Shown here in pieces: positions 1 to 8,823 of a stretch of 64,000 nt of DNA; position 1 is the first letter of the stretch, and each line of letters begins with the position of its first letter. This DNA comes from Acidimicrobiia bacterium (lineage in GTDB: Bacteria > Actinomycetota > Acidimicrobiia > IMCC26256 > PALSA-610): NCBI GenBank assembly GCA_026002935.1, contig BPGH01000001.1:2454501-2518500 (forward strand). The letters are read 5' to 3'. The notes under the pieces were generated by a model that worked only from the letters and a program-made list of their open reading frames with translations, ran no database searches and had not been told where the DNA came from. Position numbers and translations under genes: made by a program.

Positions 1-1
1 G

Positions 2-623
2 GTCGACGGGCGCGACGTGTCGGTGCGCGGCGAGATGCGCTGGGTCGAGCCGCCGCCGTGGTGGCCGTGGCCGCTGCTGGCCGCGGCGCTCGCGCTCGCG
101 GTCGTGCTCGTCGCCCGCGCCTCCTACCGCGTCGGCGCGGTGCTCGCGCTCACCGCGCTCGTCGCCGGCGAGGCGGTGCACGTGGCGGGGAGCTGGCAGG
201 CCGCGGGCGCATCGCTCGCCGGCGCGCGCGGGCTCGCAGGCGCTGTCGGTCGCCGCGGTCGCCCTCGGCGCGTTCGCGCTCGCCCGCGTGCGCCGCGGGG
301 GGGCCGAGACGGTGGCGCCGTGGGCCCTCGTCGCGGCCGTCGCGCTCGTCGTCACGGGCGGCCTGGGCGACGTCGCGGCGTGGTACCGCTCGCAGCTCCC
401 GTCCGACCTCGCGCCCGGCCTCGTGCGCGTGCTGGTCGCGGTGGCGTTCGGTGCGGGCGCCGGGCTGATCGTCGCGAGCGCGCCGCGGGTCGCGCCGCTC
501 GCGGGCGCCGCCGACGCCGGGCGCGGCCCGGGGGCCGCCGGGCCCGGCGGCGACGCGAACGTTCCCCGTCCCGTCACCCGGCCGTCGCCGACGGCGGCCG
601 CACCCCGGTCGCCGCGGGCCTAG
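2..623 (+). CDS. C-terminal part of an unknown multi-pass membrane protein (partial, one frame change)
   Basis: The product starts outside the window. The visible part begins with a short non-membrane stretch (VDGRDVSVRGEMRW) followed by a Trp/Pro-rich turn (EPPPWWPWP) and then about five hydrophobic segments, ending at TAG 621-623. The reading frame changes near position 233, where one surplus C would turn ARG-LAG into ARG-SQALSVAAV and continue a further membrane segment. The two halves are therefore one gene with a likely 1-base error. The arrangement (soluble outer domain plus multi-pass membrane tail) is all that can be said. I do not recognise the family. It ends tail to tail with the P-type ATPase, the two stops sharing the bases CTAG. 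Confidence 0.5.
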   Translation, partial: STGATCRCAARCAGSSRRRGGRGRCWPRRSRSRSCSSPAPPTASARCSRSPRSSPARRCTWRGAGRPRAHRSPARAGSQALSVAAVALGAFALARVRRGGAETVAPWALVAAVALVVTGGLGDVAAWYRSQLPSDLAPGLVRVLVAVAFGAGAGLIVASAPRVAPLAGAADAGRGPGAAGPGGDANVPRPVTRPSPTAAAPRSPRA

Positions 624-3600
624 GCTCCCCGGGCGGGCTCCCCGGCCCGGGGCGCCCCTCCCGGACCCGGCACCCACCCCCCGACCCGGAGGTGCCCGTG
701 AAGCAGCTCCTCGCGCTGGTGCTCGCCGAGCTCGCGTTCCTCGCCGTCCAGTGGCTCGTGCGCGCGGTCCTCGCGCCGCGCGCCGCCACCGCCTGAGCCC
801 TCGGGCGCCACCCGCGCCAGCACCGGCGCGCCCGCCCCGAGCACGCAGCCGGCGACCGCGCCCGCCGACGCGATCGACCAGCCGAGCGGCCCGAGCGGGC
901 GGCAGCCGAAGAAGCGGCTGACCCCCGGCGTCTGCACCGCGGCGACGAGCGCGCCGAGCGAGACGAGGTCCGCGGCGACGATCCGCGGCTCGCCCCCGCT
1001 CGCGGCGAGCGTCTGGCCGAGCTGGGCGCCCACGAGGGCGACGAGCCCGACGGTGTCGGCGCGCGCGCGGCGCCCGGTCAGGCGGGCCGCGAGCCAGGCC
1101 GCGGTCGCGCACGAGCCCGTCACCGCCGCGCGCGACAGGACGTCGCGGGTCAGCGCGCCGCCGACGGCCGCGTCGGGGCCGGCGGCGAGCAGCGCCTCCG
1201 GGGAACGTCCCCGTGGCGGGCGCGACGCGATCGCGACGGCGGGGAGCAGGTCGGTGAGCAGGTTGACGAGCAGCGTCTGGCGGGCGTTCAGCGGAAGCCG
1301 CCCCGTCAGCCCGCCGACCGCGACCGAGTACCCGAGCTCGCCGAGGTTGCCGCCGAGCAGCAGCGCGAGCGCGTCCCGCACCGAGCCCCACATCGCGCGG
1401 CCCTCGACGACGGCGTCGACGATCGTCTCGAGGCGGTCGTCCGCCACGACGACGTCCGCGACCGCCCGGGCCGCCGGCGTCGCTCGCCGCCCGAGCGCGA
1501 CGCCGACGTGCGCGAGCCGGATCGCGCCCGCGTCGTTGGTGCCGTCGCCGGTCATCGCGACGACCCGGCCCCGGCGGCGGTAGGCCTCGACGATGCGGAC
1601 CTTGTGCACCGGCGTCACCCGCGCGAACACGGCGACGTCCTCGATGACCGCGGCGAGGGCCTCGTCGTCGTACGCGTCGATCTCCGGGCCCGACAGCACG
1701 TCGCGCCCGTCGAGCAGCCCGAGCTCCCCGGCCACGGCGCGGGCCGTGCCGGGGTGGTCGCCCGTCACCATCGCCACCGTGACCCCGGCCCGGGCCAGCG
1801 CGCCGACCGCGTCGCGGGCGGTCGCGCGGATCCGGTCGGCGAGTGCGACGAAACCGACGAGCTCGAGGCCGTCGACGTCGTCGTCGTCGAGCTCGGGGCG
1901 CGACGAGGCGGGACGCTCGGCCACGGCCAGCACCCGGTAGCCGGCCGCCGCGAGCCGGGCGGCCTCCCGCCCGGCCGCGGCACGCCGCTGCGGGTCGAGC
2001 GGTACGGCCCGGCCGCGCACCCGGCGGGTCGCGCACCGGTGGAGGAGCATCTCCGGCGCGCCCTTCACCGCGACGGACCAGCCGTCGGGCGTCACGACCC
2101 GGGTCGCGCTGAACGAACGGTGGTGCTCGAACGGCAGGTCCGCGGCGACGACCCAGTCGGTGGTGATCCCGAGCGCGTCGGCCGCGTCCGCGAGCGCCCG
2201 GTCGGCCGAGTGGACCGGGACCGCCGGGGCGCGCCCGTCCCCCGCGTCGTCGACCGCCGCGGCCCGCAGCGCGGTCGCGATCAGCGCCCGGCCGTCCGCG
2301 TCGAGGCGGTCGACCGGCTGCAGCTCGCCGGCGGTGAGCACCCCCGCGACCCGGACCTCGCCCTCGGTGAGGGTCCCGGTCTTGTCGAAGCACAGCACGT
2401 CGACGCGCCCGAGCGCCTCGATCGTCCGCGGGGCGCGCACGATCGCCTCCCGGGCGGAGAGCCGGCGCGCGGCCGCGAGCTGCGCCGTCGTCGCGACGAG
2501 CGGCAGGCCCTCCGGCAGCGCGGCCGCGACGAGCCCGACGGCGCCGGCGAGCGTCGGTCGCAGCGGGGCGCCCCGCAGGAGCGCGTTGAGGGAGAGCACG
2601 CCGGCCGCACCGAGGGTGACGGGAACCGTGACCCGCGCGATCGCCGCGAGCCGTTCCTCGACGCCGGTGCGGCCCGCCCGGCCCGCGCCGAGCGCGAGCG
2701 CACGGGCGGCCTCGGTGCGGTCCCCCACCGCGACCGCGACCGCGGTGGCGCTCCCCGCGACGACGGTGGTGCCCGCGTAGACCATCGAGGTCCGCTCGGC
2801 GAGCGGCGCGGCCGCGTCGACGGGACGCACGTCCTTGGGGGGAGCGAACGGCTCGCCGGTCAGGCCCGACTCGTCGACCTCGAGCCCGGCCGCCTCGACC
2901 AGCCGGCAGTCGGCGGGCACGACGTCGCCGGGCCGCAGCACCACGAGGTCGCCGGGCACGACCTGCGCGGGCGGCACCTCGACCTGCGCGCCGCCGCGTC
3001 GCACGAGCACGGGCGCCTCGCTGGCCGCCTCGAGGGCGCGCACCGCGCGCTCGGCCCGCAACTGCTGTGCCGCGCCCAGCACGGCGTTGCCGAACACGGT
3101 CGCGCCGACGAGGAGGGCGTCGACGGCGGAGCCGAGGGCCGCGGACGCGGCCGCCCCCGCGCCGAGCACCGGCGTGAGCGGGTTCGCGAGCTGCGCGGCC
3201 AGCGCGTCCCACCAGCCGGGTGCGGACGGCGGGCCCGACCCGGCCGGCGCCGGCCCGGGCGCCCCCGAACCCGGCGGACCGGGGACGAGGCGGGCCAGCA
3301 CGTCGGGCGCCGCGAGCGCGTGCCACGCGACCGGTTCCGCGGCGGGCTCGGCGCGTGCCGCGCCCGCCGCGACCCGGTGCGCGTCCCAGGTTCCGGCGAC
3401 CAGGCCGCCGAGCGCCGCGAGGTTCACGACGTCGGCGGCCGCGCGCGCGGCGCCCGGCCCGCGGGCGGTCAGGGCGACGAGCGCGGCGAGCGCGGACCCG
3501 CCGGCCGACAGCGCGACGGCGCGACGCGCGGCCTCGCGGGCACCGGCGATCCCGTCGAGCACGAGCGGGAACCACCCGCGCTCCGCGACGAGGTCGGCGT

Positions 3601-4870
3601 GCCAGTACCGCCCGGCCACCGCGTCGCTCGCGACCGCGACGTCGGCGGCCGCGAGCGCGGCCGCGTCGGCCTCGAACGCGGCGACGACCCGGCCGGCGCG
3701 CTGCAACGCGCGCACCGCCTCGGCGGCGCCGCTCGCGTCCTCGACCGGCTCGACGTGCAGGCCGGCCCGCCGGGCGCGCGCCGCCAGGGAAGCGCCCAGG
3801 TCGGTGCCGGCGAGGTCGGCGCCGAGCACGACGGCGTCGACCAGCTCGAAGCGGCCGGCGGCGTCGCGGTCGAGGACCACGACGTCGCGGCGGGCGAGCT
3901 CCCGGTGCAGGTGCGCGGTGTACGCGGCCCGGGCGGTGGTGACGGCCTTCGAGAGGCCCGCCGTGAACACCGCGCCGGCGGCGCGGCGCGCCCCGACCGC
4001 GCCCAGCGCGGCACCGCCGGCGAGACCGGCGCGCCCGGCCCAGCGCGCGTACCGCTCGGCCGGGGGTACCGGGAGGGGCACCGGCCGCGGCGCGGCGGCG
4101 ACCGGCGCCGCGGCCGCGCGATCGGGCCCGGACGCGATCCGGGGCTCGGCGCGCCGCCACGCCCCGGCGCGCGCGAGGTGCTCGGAGAGCAGGTTCGCCC
4201 GCACGAGCGTGTCGTCGACGAGCGCGAGCGGGCCGTGGGCGAGCGCCGACGCGAAGGCGCCGGCGAGCGCGAACGCGAGGTCCGTGACCGGCTCCCCGAG
4301 CCGCCGCCGCACCGCGTCGCGCACCGGGGTCTGCGACTCGACGAAGGAGACCGCGGAGGCCACCTCGACCGGGAGCGGCGCCGCGCGCAGGGCCGCGAAG
4401 CCGAAGGAGAAGCCGAGCGCGGCGAGGTCGGCGGCGATCTCGGTCACCAGGCGGGCGACCGGGGGGCCGTCGCCCGGGTGCGGGACGCGCGGCGGCGGGC
4501 GCTCCCCGGCCGCGCGCTCGGCCGCGTCGACGCGCGCGACGACCGCCTCGGCGACCCGGGCGTCGCCCCCCACCGCGACGACGAGGTGCCCGATCGCCGC
4601 GTTCCACACCGCCCACTCGACGCCGTCGAGGGCGCGCACCGCCTCCACGAGGGCGGCGGCCGCGGCCTCGTCGCGCGGTCGCGCCGCCACGTGGACGCGC
4701 CCGTCCCCGGCCCAGACGTGGCGGCGGCCGGACGGGCCGGCGGCGTGCGCCCACGCGGCGCGCAACACCCGCCGCGAGGTGTCCGCGGCCGCGACCGGCA
4801 GGCGCAGCCCCGCCGCGGCGAGCGACGGCAGGCCGCGGGCGACCGCGCGCGGGTCCGGCACCGTCACCAT
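620..4870 (-). CDS. Very large CtpI-like cation-transporting P-type ATPase
   Basis: 1416 residues from ATG 4870. Membrane cation pump of the P-type ATPase superfamily. Visible motifs: TGEP actuator loop near residue 669, PEGLP in the core membrane helix near 785 (in place of the CPx of heavy-metal pumps), phosphorylated Asp in DKTGTLT at about 829, KGAPEM nucleotide-binding motif, and the hinge TGDGTNDAGAI near 1105. The N-terminal half is unlike ordinary pumps: a ferredoxin-fold, HMA-like stretch near residues 50-120 lacks the CxxC metal site, and residues about 330-480 look like a degenerate copy of a P-type ATPase C-terminal half without DKTGT. This architecture and length match the mycobacterial CtpI group. 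Ion specificity is unknown. The last roughly 55 residues lie antisense to a micro-ORF and may not be a conserved part. Confidence 0.85.
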   Translation of the reverse strand: MVTVPDPRAVARGLPSLAAAGLRLPVAAADTSRRVLRAAWAHAAGPSGRRHVWAGDGRVHVAARPRDEAAAAALVEAVRALDGVEWAVWNAAIGHLVVAVGGDARVAEAVVARVDAAERAAGERPPPRVPHPGDGPPVARLVTEIAADLAALGFSFGFAALRAAPLPVEVASAVSFVESQTPVRDAVRRRLGEPVTDLAFALAGAFASALAHGPLALVDDTLVRANLLSEHLARAGAWRRAEPRIASGPDRAAAAPVAAAPRPVPLPVPPAERYARWAGRAGLAGGAALGAVGARRAAGAVFTAGLSKAVTTARAAYTAHLHRELARRDVVVLDRDAAGRFELVDAVVLGADLAGTDLGASLAARARRAGLHVEPVEDASGAAEAVRALQRAGRVVAAFEADAAALAAADVAVASDAVAGRYWHADLVAERGWFPLVLDGIAGAREAARRAVALSAGGSALAALVALTARGPGAARAAADVVNLAALGGLVAGTWDAHRVAAGAARAEPAAEPVAWHALAAPDVLARLVPGPPGSGAPGPAPAGSGPPSAPGWWDALAAQLANPLTPVLGAGAAASAALGSAVDALLVGATVFGNAVLGAAQQLRAERAVRALEAASEAPVLVRRGGAQVEVPPAQVVPGDLVVLRPGDVVPADCRLVEAAGLEVDESGLTGEPFAPPKDVRPVDAAAPLAERTSMVYAGTTVVAGSATAVAVAVGDRTEAARALALGAGRAGRTGVEERLAAIARVTVPVTLGAAGVLSLNALLRGAPLRPTLAGAVGLVAAALPEGLPLVATTAQLAAARRLSAREAIVRAPRTIEALGRVDVLCFDKTGTLTEGEVRVAGVLTAGELQPVDRLDADGRALIATALRAAAVDDAGDGRAPAVPVHSADRALADAADALGITTDWVVAADLPFEHHRSFSATRVVTPDGWSVAVKGAPEMLLHRCATRRVRGRAVPLDPQRRAAAGREAARLAAAGYRVLAVAERPASSRPELDDDDVDGLELVGFVALADRIRATARDAVGALARAGVTVAMVTGDHPGTARAVAGELGLLDGRDVLSGPEIDAYDDEALAAVIEDVAVFARVTPVHKVRIVEAYRRRGRVVAMTGDGTNDAGAIRLAHVGVALGRRATPAARAVADVVVADDRLETIVDAVVEGRAMWGSVRDALALLLGGNLGELGYSVAVGGLTGRLPLNARQTLLVNLLTDLLPAVAIASRPPRGRSPEALLAAGPDAAVGGALTRDVLSRAAVTGSCATAAWLAARLTGRRARADTVGLVALVGAQLGQTLAASGGEPRIVAADLVSLGALVAAVQTPGVSRFFGCRPLGPLGWSIASAGAVAGCVLGAGAPVLARVAPEGSGGGGARREDRAHEPLDGEERELGEHQREELLHGHLRVGGWVPGPGGAPRAGEPARGA
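698..796 (+). CDS. 32-residue single-span membrane micro-protein
   Basis: A short ORF starts at GTG 698 and stops at TGA 794-796. It has a textbook Shine-Dalgarno GGAGG at 688-692, five bases before the start. The product begins VKQLLALVLAELAFLAVQWL, a single hydrophobic helix, followed by a short positively charged tail (VRAVLAPRA). It lies 75 bases after the stop of the preceding membrane-protein gene on the same strand, and antisense to the last codons of the P-type ATPase reading frame. No function can be assigned. The strength of the ribosome site against an otherwise open antisense frame is the main support. Confidence 0.45.
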   Translation: MKQLLALVLAELAFLAVQWLVRAVLAPRAATA

Positions 4871-5009
4871 CGCGGCGGGCGGCGTTCGGACGCGCGGTCG
4901 CGCGGCGGGGGGACCACGCCGCCGATTCTGCGCGGCCGGGCGAGCCCGGCGCGAGGGGCGAAGGTCCGCGCGCGCCGGCCGTCGGGCCGGGGCGCGCCCG
5001 TGGACCGGG

Positions 5010-6206
5010 TCATCGGCGCGCGGGTCGGCCTCCCCGGCGGCGGCGCGCCCACAGGTCGGCGAGCCCGTCGGCGGAGCGGGCGACGACGGGGCCGCCCGCC
5101 GCGAGCAGCAACACGTACGCGGCGGCGAGGCTCCCGATCTCGGGCTCGACGCCCGCCGCGGTGCCGAGCCCGGCGATGACGATCGAGAACTCGCCGCGGG
5201 CGATCAGCGCGGTGCCCGCCCGCATCCGGCCGCGGGGGCCGACGCCGGCGCGGCCGGCCGCCCACGAGCCGACGAGCACCTTCGTCACGGCGGTGACCAC
5301 CGCGAGCACGACCGCGGCGGGCAGCGACGAGAGGAGGTCCCCGGGGTCGATCTGCAGCCCGAAGAAGAGGAAGAACAGCGCGGCGAACAGGTCGCGCAGC
5401 GGCTCGATCAGGGACGACGCGCGCTGCTGGACGGTGCCCGAGAGCGCGATGCCGACGAGGAACGCGCCGACCGCGGCGGACACGTTCATCCGTTGCGCGA
5501 TGCCGGCGACGAGCAGCGTCACCCCCATGACGCCGAGCAGGAGCGCCTCGTTCGAGCGGGCCGCGAGGAGGCGGCTCAGCACCTGCCCGCGGCGCAACGC
5601 GAGGTACAGGACCACGGCGAGCAGCGCGAGCGCGCCGAGCACCGAGCGCAGGGCGCGGTCGGCGCCGCCGCCGGCGAGCACGACCGACGTGATCGGCAGG
5701 TACACGGCCATCGCGAGGTCCTCGACGACGAGGAGCGACAGCACGGTCGGCGTCTCCCGGTTGCCGAGCCGGCCGAGGTCGCGCAGCAGCTTCGAGACGA
5801 TGCCCGACGACGAGATGTAGGTGACGCCGGCGAGCAGCAGCACCCCCTTCGCGTCCCAGCCGAGGAGCACGGCGGCGAGCGCGCCCGGCGTCGCGTTGGC
5901 CGCGAGATCGGCGAGGCCGCCCGGGACCCCGCCGCGCAGCGACGTGCGCAGCTCGTCCGCGGTGTACTCGAGCCCGAGGGTCAGCAGGAGCAGGATCACG
6001 CCGATCTCCGCTCCGAGCTCGATGAACTCCTCGCTGAAGTCCGGCGCGGCGATCCCGCCCGTGCCGAACAGCAGCCCGGCGAGCAGGTACAGCGGGATCG
6101 GGCTGAGCGCGATCCGGTCGGCCAGGCGCGCGAGGACGGCCAGCCCGATGACGACGGCGCCGAGCTCGACGAGGACGCGCTCGACCTCGATGGGGTCGTG
6201 TCCCAC
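5010..6206 (-). CDS. CPA2-family cation:proton antiporter (KhtU/KefB-like)
   Basis: 398 residues from GTG 6206. Hydrophobic throughout, with roughly a dozen membrane helices and the typical CPA2 phrases (PLYLLAGLLFGTGG near the start, then LLLFTLGLE-like text as LLLTLGLEYTADELR, and FFLFFGLQIDPG). The protein ends shortly after the last helix in an Arg-rich tail, so it lacks an attached RCK/TrkA domain. That domain is supplied by the gene just upstream, whose stop is 3 bases before this start. The pair resembles the KhtT-KhtU potassium:proton antiporter of Bacillus. The potassium assignment is by that analogy only. Confidence 0.85.
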   Translation of the reverse strand: MGHDPIEVERVLVELGAVVIGLAVLARLADRIALSPIPLYLLAGLLFGTGGIAAPDFSEEFIELGAEIGVILLLLTLGLEYTADELRTSLRGGVPGGLADLAANATPGALAAVLLGWDAKGVLLLAGVTYISSSGIVSKLLRDLGRLGNRETPTVLSLLVVEDLAMAVYLPITSVVLAGGGADRALRSVLGALALLAVVLYLALRRGQVLSRLLAARSNEALLLGVMGVTLLVAGIAQRMNVSAAVGAFLVGIALSGTVQQRASSLIEPLRDLFAALFFLFFGLQIDPGDLLSSLPAAVVLAVVTAVTKVLVGSWAAGRAGVGPRGRMRAGTALIARGEFSIVIAGLGTAAGVEPEIGSLAAAYVLLLAAGGPVVARSADGLADLWARRRRGGRPARR

Positions 6207-6209
6207 GCG

Positions 6210-6695
6210 TCAGGTCCCGGAGAGCTCCTGCGCGAGCTGGGAGAGGCCCTGCGGTGTGCCGACCGCGACGACCCGATCGCCGGGGAGCAGCTCGGTGTCG
6301 GCCGCGGGCGCCGGCACGGTCTCGTCCGCGCGCATGATCGCGACGATCGACACGCCCGTGCGCGTGTGGACCGCCGCCTCGGCGAGCGTCTTGCCCGCCC
6401 AGCGCGACGAGTCGTCGACGTCGATCCAGTCGATCGCGAGGCCCTCGATCTCCTGCTGCACGGCCGTCAGGTGCGCCGTGATCCGCGACCCGCCGAGGAT
6501 CTCGACGAGCGTGAGCACGTCGGCGTCGGAGAGCGCGAGGACGGTCTGGCACGAGTCGGGGTCGTCGCGGCTGTACAGCAGCAGGTCGCGGCGGCCGGTG
6601 CGGTGCACGATGACGCCGACCCGCGCGCCCGACGACGTCTCGAAGTCGAACCGCTTGCCGATGCCGGGGAGGTCGGTCTCCTGCACGTCACCCAT
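6210..6695 (-). CDS. TrkA-C (RCK_C) domain regulatory subunit, KhtT-like
   Basis: 161 residues from ATG 6695, stop TGA 6210-6212. The C-terminal half reads IDWIDVDDSSRWAGKTLAEA followed by VSIVAIMR and ELLPGDRVVAVGT, the standard RCK_C fold that senses nucleotides or cations. The N-terminal half is the KhtT-type beta-rich domain (LPGIGKRFDF...GARVGVIVH). It is soluble and cytoplasmic. It immediately precedes the antiporter and is likely co-translated with it, as KhtT does in the KhtTU system, where it gates the transporter. A paralogue of the same length class sits before a different antiporter at 46475. Confidence 0.85.
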   Translation of the reverse strand: MGDVQETDLPGIGKRFDFETSSGARVGVIVHRTGRRDLLLYSRDDPDSCQTVLALSDADVLTLVEILGGSRITAHLTAVQQEIEGLAIDWIDVDDSSRWAGKTLAEAAVHTRTGVSIVAIMRADETVPAPAADTELLPGDRVVAVGTPQGLSQLAQELSGT

Positions 6696-6815
6696 GGCGG
6701 CCTCCGCGCTCGACGGGTCGCCCGAGCGTACCGGTGGCGCGACCGCACCGGCGGCCCCGGCGCGCCCGTCCCGGCGCGTTGGACGCCGCGGCCCGGGCCA
6801 CGGGAGCATCGCGGC

Positions 6816-7634
6816 GTGCGCATCGACGTGAACGGCACCGGCATCGAGGTCGACGAGGGCGGTACGGGCGAGGCCGTGCTGCTCCTCCACGGCTGGCCCG
6901 ACACGCACGCCCTGTGGGACGCGCAGGTCGGCGCGCTGCGCGCGGCGGGCCACCGGACGATCGCCCCCGACCTGCGGGGCTTCGGCGGGTCCGACAAGCC
7001 GGCCGAGGTGGACCGGTACGCGATCCCGTTCCTCGCCGGCGACGTGCTCGGTGTCCTCGACCACTTCGGCGTGCAGCGCGCGCACGTCGTCGGGCACGAC
7101 TGGGGCGCGGCGATCGCGTGGGCGATCGCCGCGTTCGCGCCCGAGCGGGTCGCGTCGCTCGCGGCACTGTCGGTCGGTCACCCGGGCGCGTTCGTCGCCG
7201 CCGGCTACCCGCAGCGCGAGAAGTCCTGGTACATGCTCCTGTTCCAGTTCCGCGACGTCGCCGAGGAGTGGCTCTCGCGTGACGACTTCCGGAACTTCCG
7301 CGAGTGGTCGGGCCACCCGGCCGCCGACGAGGTCGCCGCGCGGCTCGCCGACCGCGCCGCGCTCACCGCGAGCCTCGCCCCGTACCGCGCGAACCTCCCG
7401 CCCGAGGCGCTGGTCGCGCCGCCCACCGAGTTCCCGCCCGTGTCCGTCCCGACGATGGGCGTGTGGGGCTCGGAGGACTTCGCGCTCACCGAGGCGCAGA
7501 TGCGCGACTCGGAGCGGTTCGTCACCGGCCCGTTCCGGTACGAGCGGCTCGACGGCGTCGGCCACTGGATGACGCTCGAGGCCCCCGGGCGCGTCAACGA
7601 GCTGCTGTGCGACTTCCTCGCCGCGCCGTCCTGA
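6816..7634 (+). CDS. Alpha/beta-hydrolase, epoxide hydrolase / haloalkane dehalogenase type
   Basis: 272 residues from GTG 6816. The alpha/beta-hydrolase landmarks are all present: HGWP oxyanion motif at 25-28, nucleophile Asp95 in GHDWGA, an acidic residue in VWGSEDFALT, and catalytic His250 in GVGHWM. An Asp nucleophile with HGxP points to epoxide hydrolases or dehalogenases rather than esterases. The cap region carries SWYMLLFQF, offering a Tyr typical of epoxide hydrolases. It stands alone on the plus strand. It converges on the sulfotransferase gene and diverges from the KhtT gene, so it may belong to the neighbouring oxidative island, where a P450 could make epoxides. Substrate unknown. 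Confidence 0.85.
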   Translation: MRIDVNGTGIEVDEGGTGEAVLLLHGWPDTHALWDAQVGALRAAGHRTIAPDLRGFGGSDKPAEVDRYAIPFLAGDVLGVLDHFGVQRAHVVGHDWGAAIAWAIAAFAPERVASLAALSVGHPGAFVAAGYPQREKSWYMLLFQFRDVAEEWLSRDDFRNFREWSGHPAADEVAARLADRAALTASLAPYRANLPPEALVAPPTEFPPVSVPTMGVWGSEDFALTEAQMRDSERFVTGPFRYERLDGVGHWMTLEAPGRVNELLCDFLAAPS

Positions 7635-7653
7635 GCGGCGCCGCGCCCGCGCG

Positions 7654-8823
7654 TCAGCGGGCGGCGCCGCCGCCGTCGGCGACGAAGCGCTCGTGGTAGA
7701 ACGCGAACCGCTCGCCCAGCTCGCCGGCGTCGATCCCGTAGTCGGCCGCGTCGACCTCGTGTGCCCCGTGGCGGTCCCGCGAGTTGGCGGCCCACCACGC
7801 CGCCATCCGGCGCGCGGCGTCGGGTGAGAGCTCCTCGCCGAGCCACGCGTAGAGCCGTTCGACGGTGGGCATCGGGTCGTCGCGCATCTCGGCGAAGCCG
7901 ACGTCGAAGAAGCGGTGCTCGTTGCCCGCGTCACGGAACGCGACGAGGCGGCGCAACGCCTCCTCCCACACCTCCACGATGTGCCGCCCGAGCGCCCGCG
8001 GGTCGTGGCGGTCCGTGAGCGGCCGGGTCAGCGCGGACATGAGCGCCGCGAGCGACGGGATCACGCGCCGGACGTCCCGGTGGGTCATGACGAAGCGGGC
8101 GCCCGGGTAGACGCGGTCGAGCGCGTCGATGGTGAGCATGTGGCTGGGCGACTTGAGCCACCAGTTCGTCGGCGGGCAGCGCCACTGGAGGAGCTGGAGG
8201 ACGCGCCGGTGGTAGCGGTAGGCGAACTCTGCGTCGGCGTCGTGGAGGAGCCACGACACGTAGCCGGGGACGCGCATCATCCCGGCCGGCAGCATCGAAC
8301 GGAAGTCGAGCGCGAGGAGGACGAGGCACTCCTGCGGGCCGGTCGCCGAGGTGGGCAGCATCCCGACGAAGTCCGGGAAGAGCTCGTGCTGCACGTCGAT
8401 GCCGGCCTGCGTCGCGGCGATGCGGGGGTCGTCGTGCTCGGTCGCCCGATCCGGCGGCGGGCACGGTCGCTGGGCCTCCCACGTGCGCAGCGAGCGCCGG
8501 GCCGGGTCGGCCGCGAGCAGGAAGCTCAGCGCGGTCGACCCCGTGCGCGGCAGCCCGAGGCCGAACAGCGGCGCGGCGAGCGGCTGCTCGGCGATCTCGG
8601 GGTGGTCGCGGTGCCAGCGCTCGACCTCGAGGCGGTTGGCGAGCCAGCCGACGACCTGGTCGGTCAGCACGGCGCGACCGAGCTCGTTGAGGTCCGCCTC
8701 CGCGCGGGCGGACCCGAGGAGGACCGCCAGCCCCTCCTGCCAGGTGTCCGCGCCGAGGTCGTCGAGCCCGGTCCGCGCGCACGCCGCGTCGACCAGGGCC
8801 TGCGGGTCCCACACCGGTGTCAC
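7654..8823 (-). CDS. Sulfotransferase-family protein (PAPS-dependent type)
   Basis: 389 residues from GTG 8823, overlapping the upstream stop as GTGA. The 5'-phosphosulfate loop appears as GLPRTGSTAL, and the 3'-phosphate region as VMTHRDVRRVIPSLAALM, the two signatures of the bacterial Sulfotransfer_3 group. LKSPSHML before it is also typical of this group. No signal peptide or membrane segment is seen, so it is cytoplasmic. Proteins of this group transfer sulfate from PAPS to hydroxyls of lipids or other small molecules. It is the second gene of a minus-strand pair that diverges from the TetR/P450 operon and likely shares its control. Confidence 0.85.
   Translation of the reverse strand: MTPVWDPQALVDAACARTGLDDLGADTWQEGLAVLLGSARAEADLNELGRAVLTDQVVGWLANRLEVERWHRDHPEIAEQPLAAPLFGLGLPRTGSTALSFLLAADPARRSLRTWEAQRPCPPPDRATEHDDPRIAATQAGIDVQHELFPDFVGMLPTSATGPQECLVLLALDFRSMLPAGMMRVPGYVSWLLHDADAEFAYRYHRRVLQLLQWRCPPTNWWLKSPSHMLTIDALDRVYPGARFVMTHRDVRRVIPSLAALMSALTRPLTDRHDPRALGRHIVEVWEEALRRLVAFRDAGNEHRFFDVGFAEMRDDPMPTVERLYAWLGEELSPDAARRMAAWWAANSRDRHGAHEVDAADYGIDAGELGERFAFYHERFVADGGGAAR

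Noticed and set aside
150..4754. A 1534-residue open frame overlapping the ATPase in another register
   Set aside because: Arg/Pro-rich shadow of the real gene, caused by very high GC.
1508..7634. Plus-strand frames of more than 1000 codons antisense to the ATPase and antiporter
   Set aside because: Low-complexity Arg/Gly text with no domain motifs, antisense to clear genes. Only the last part, from 6816, is a real gene.
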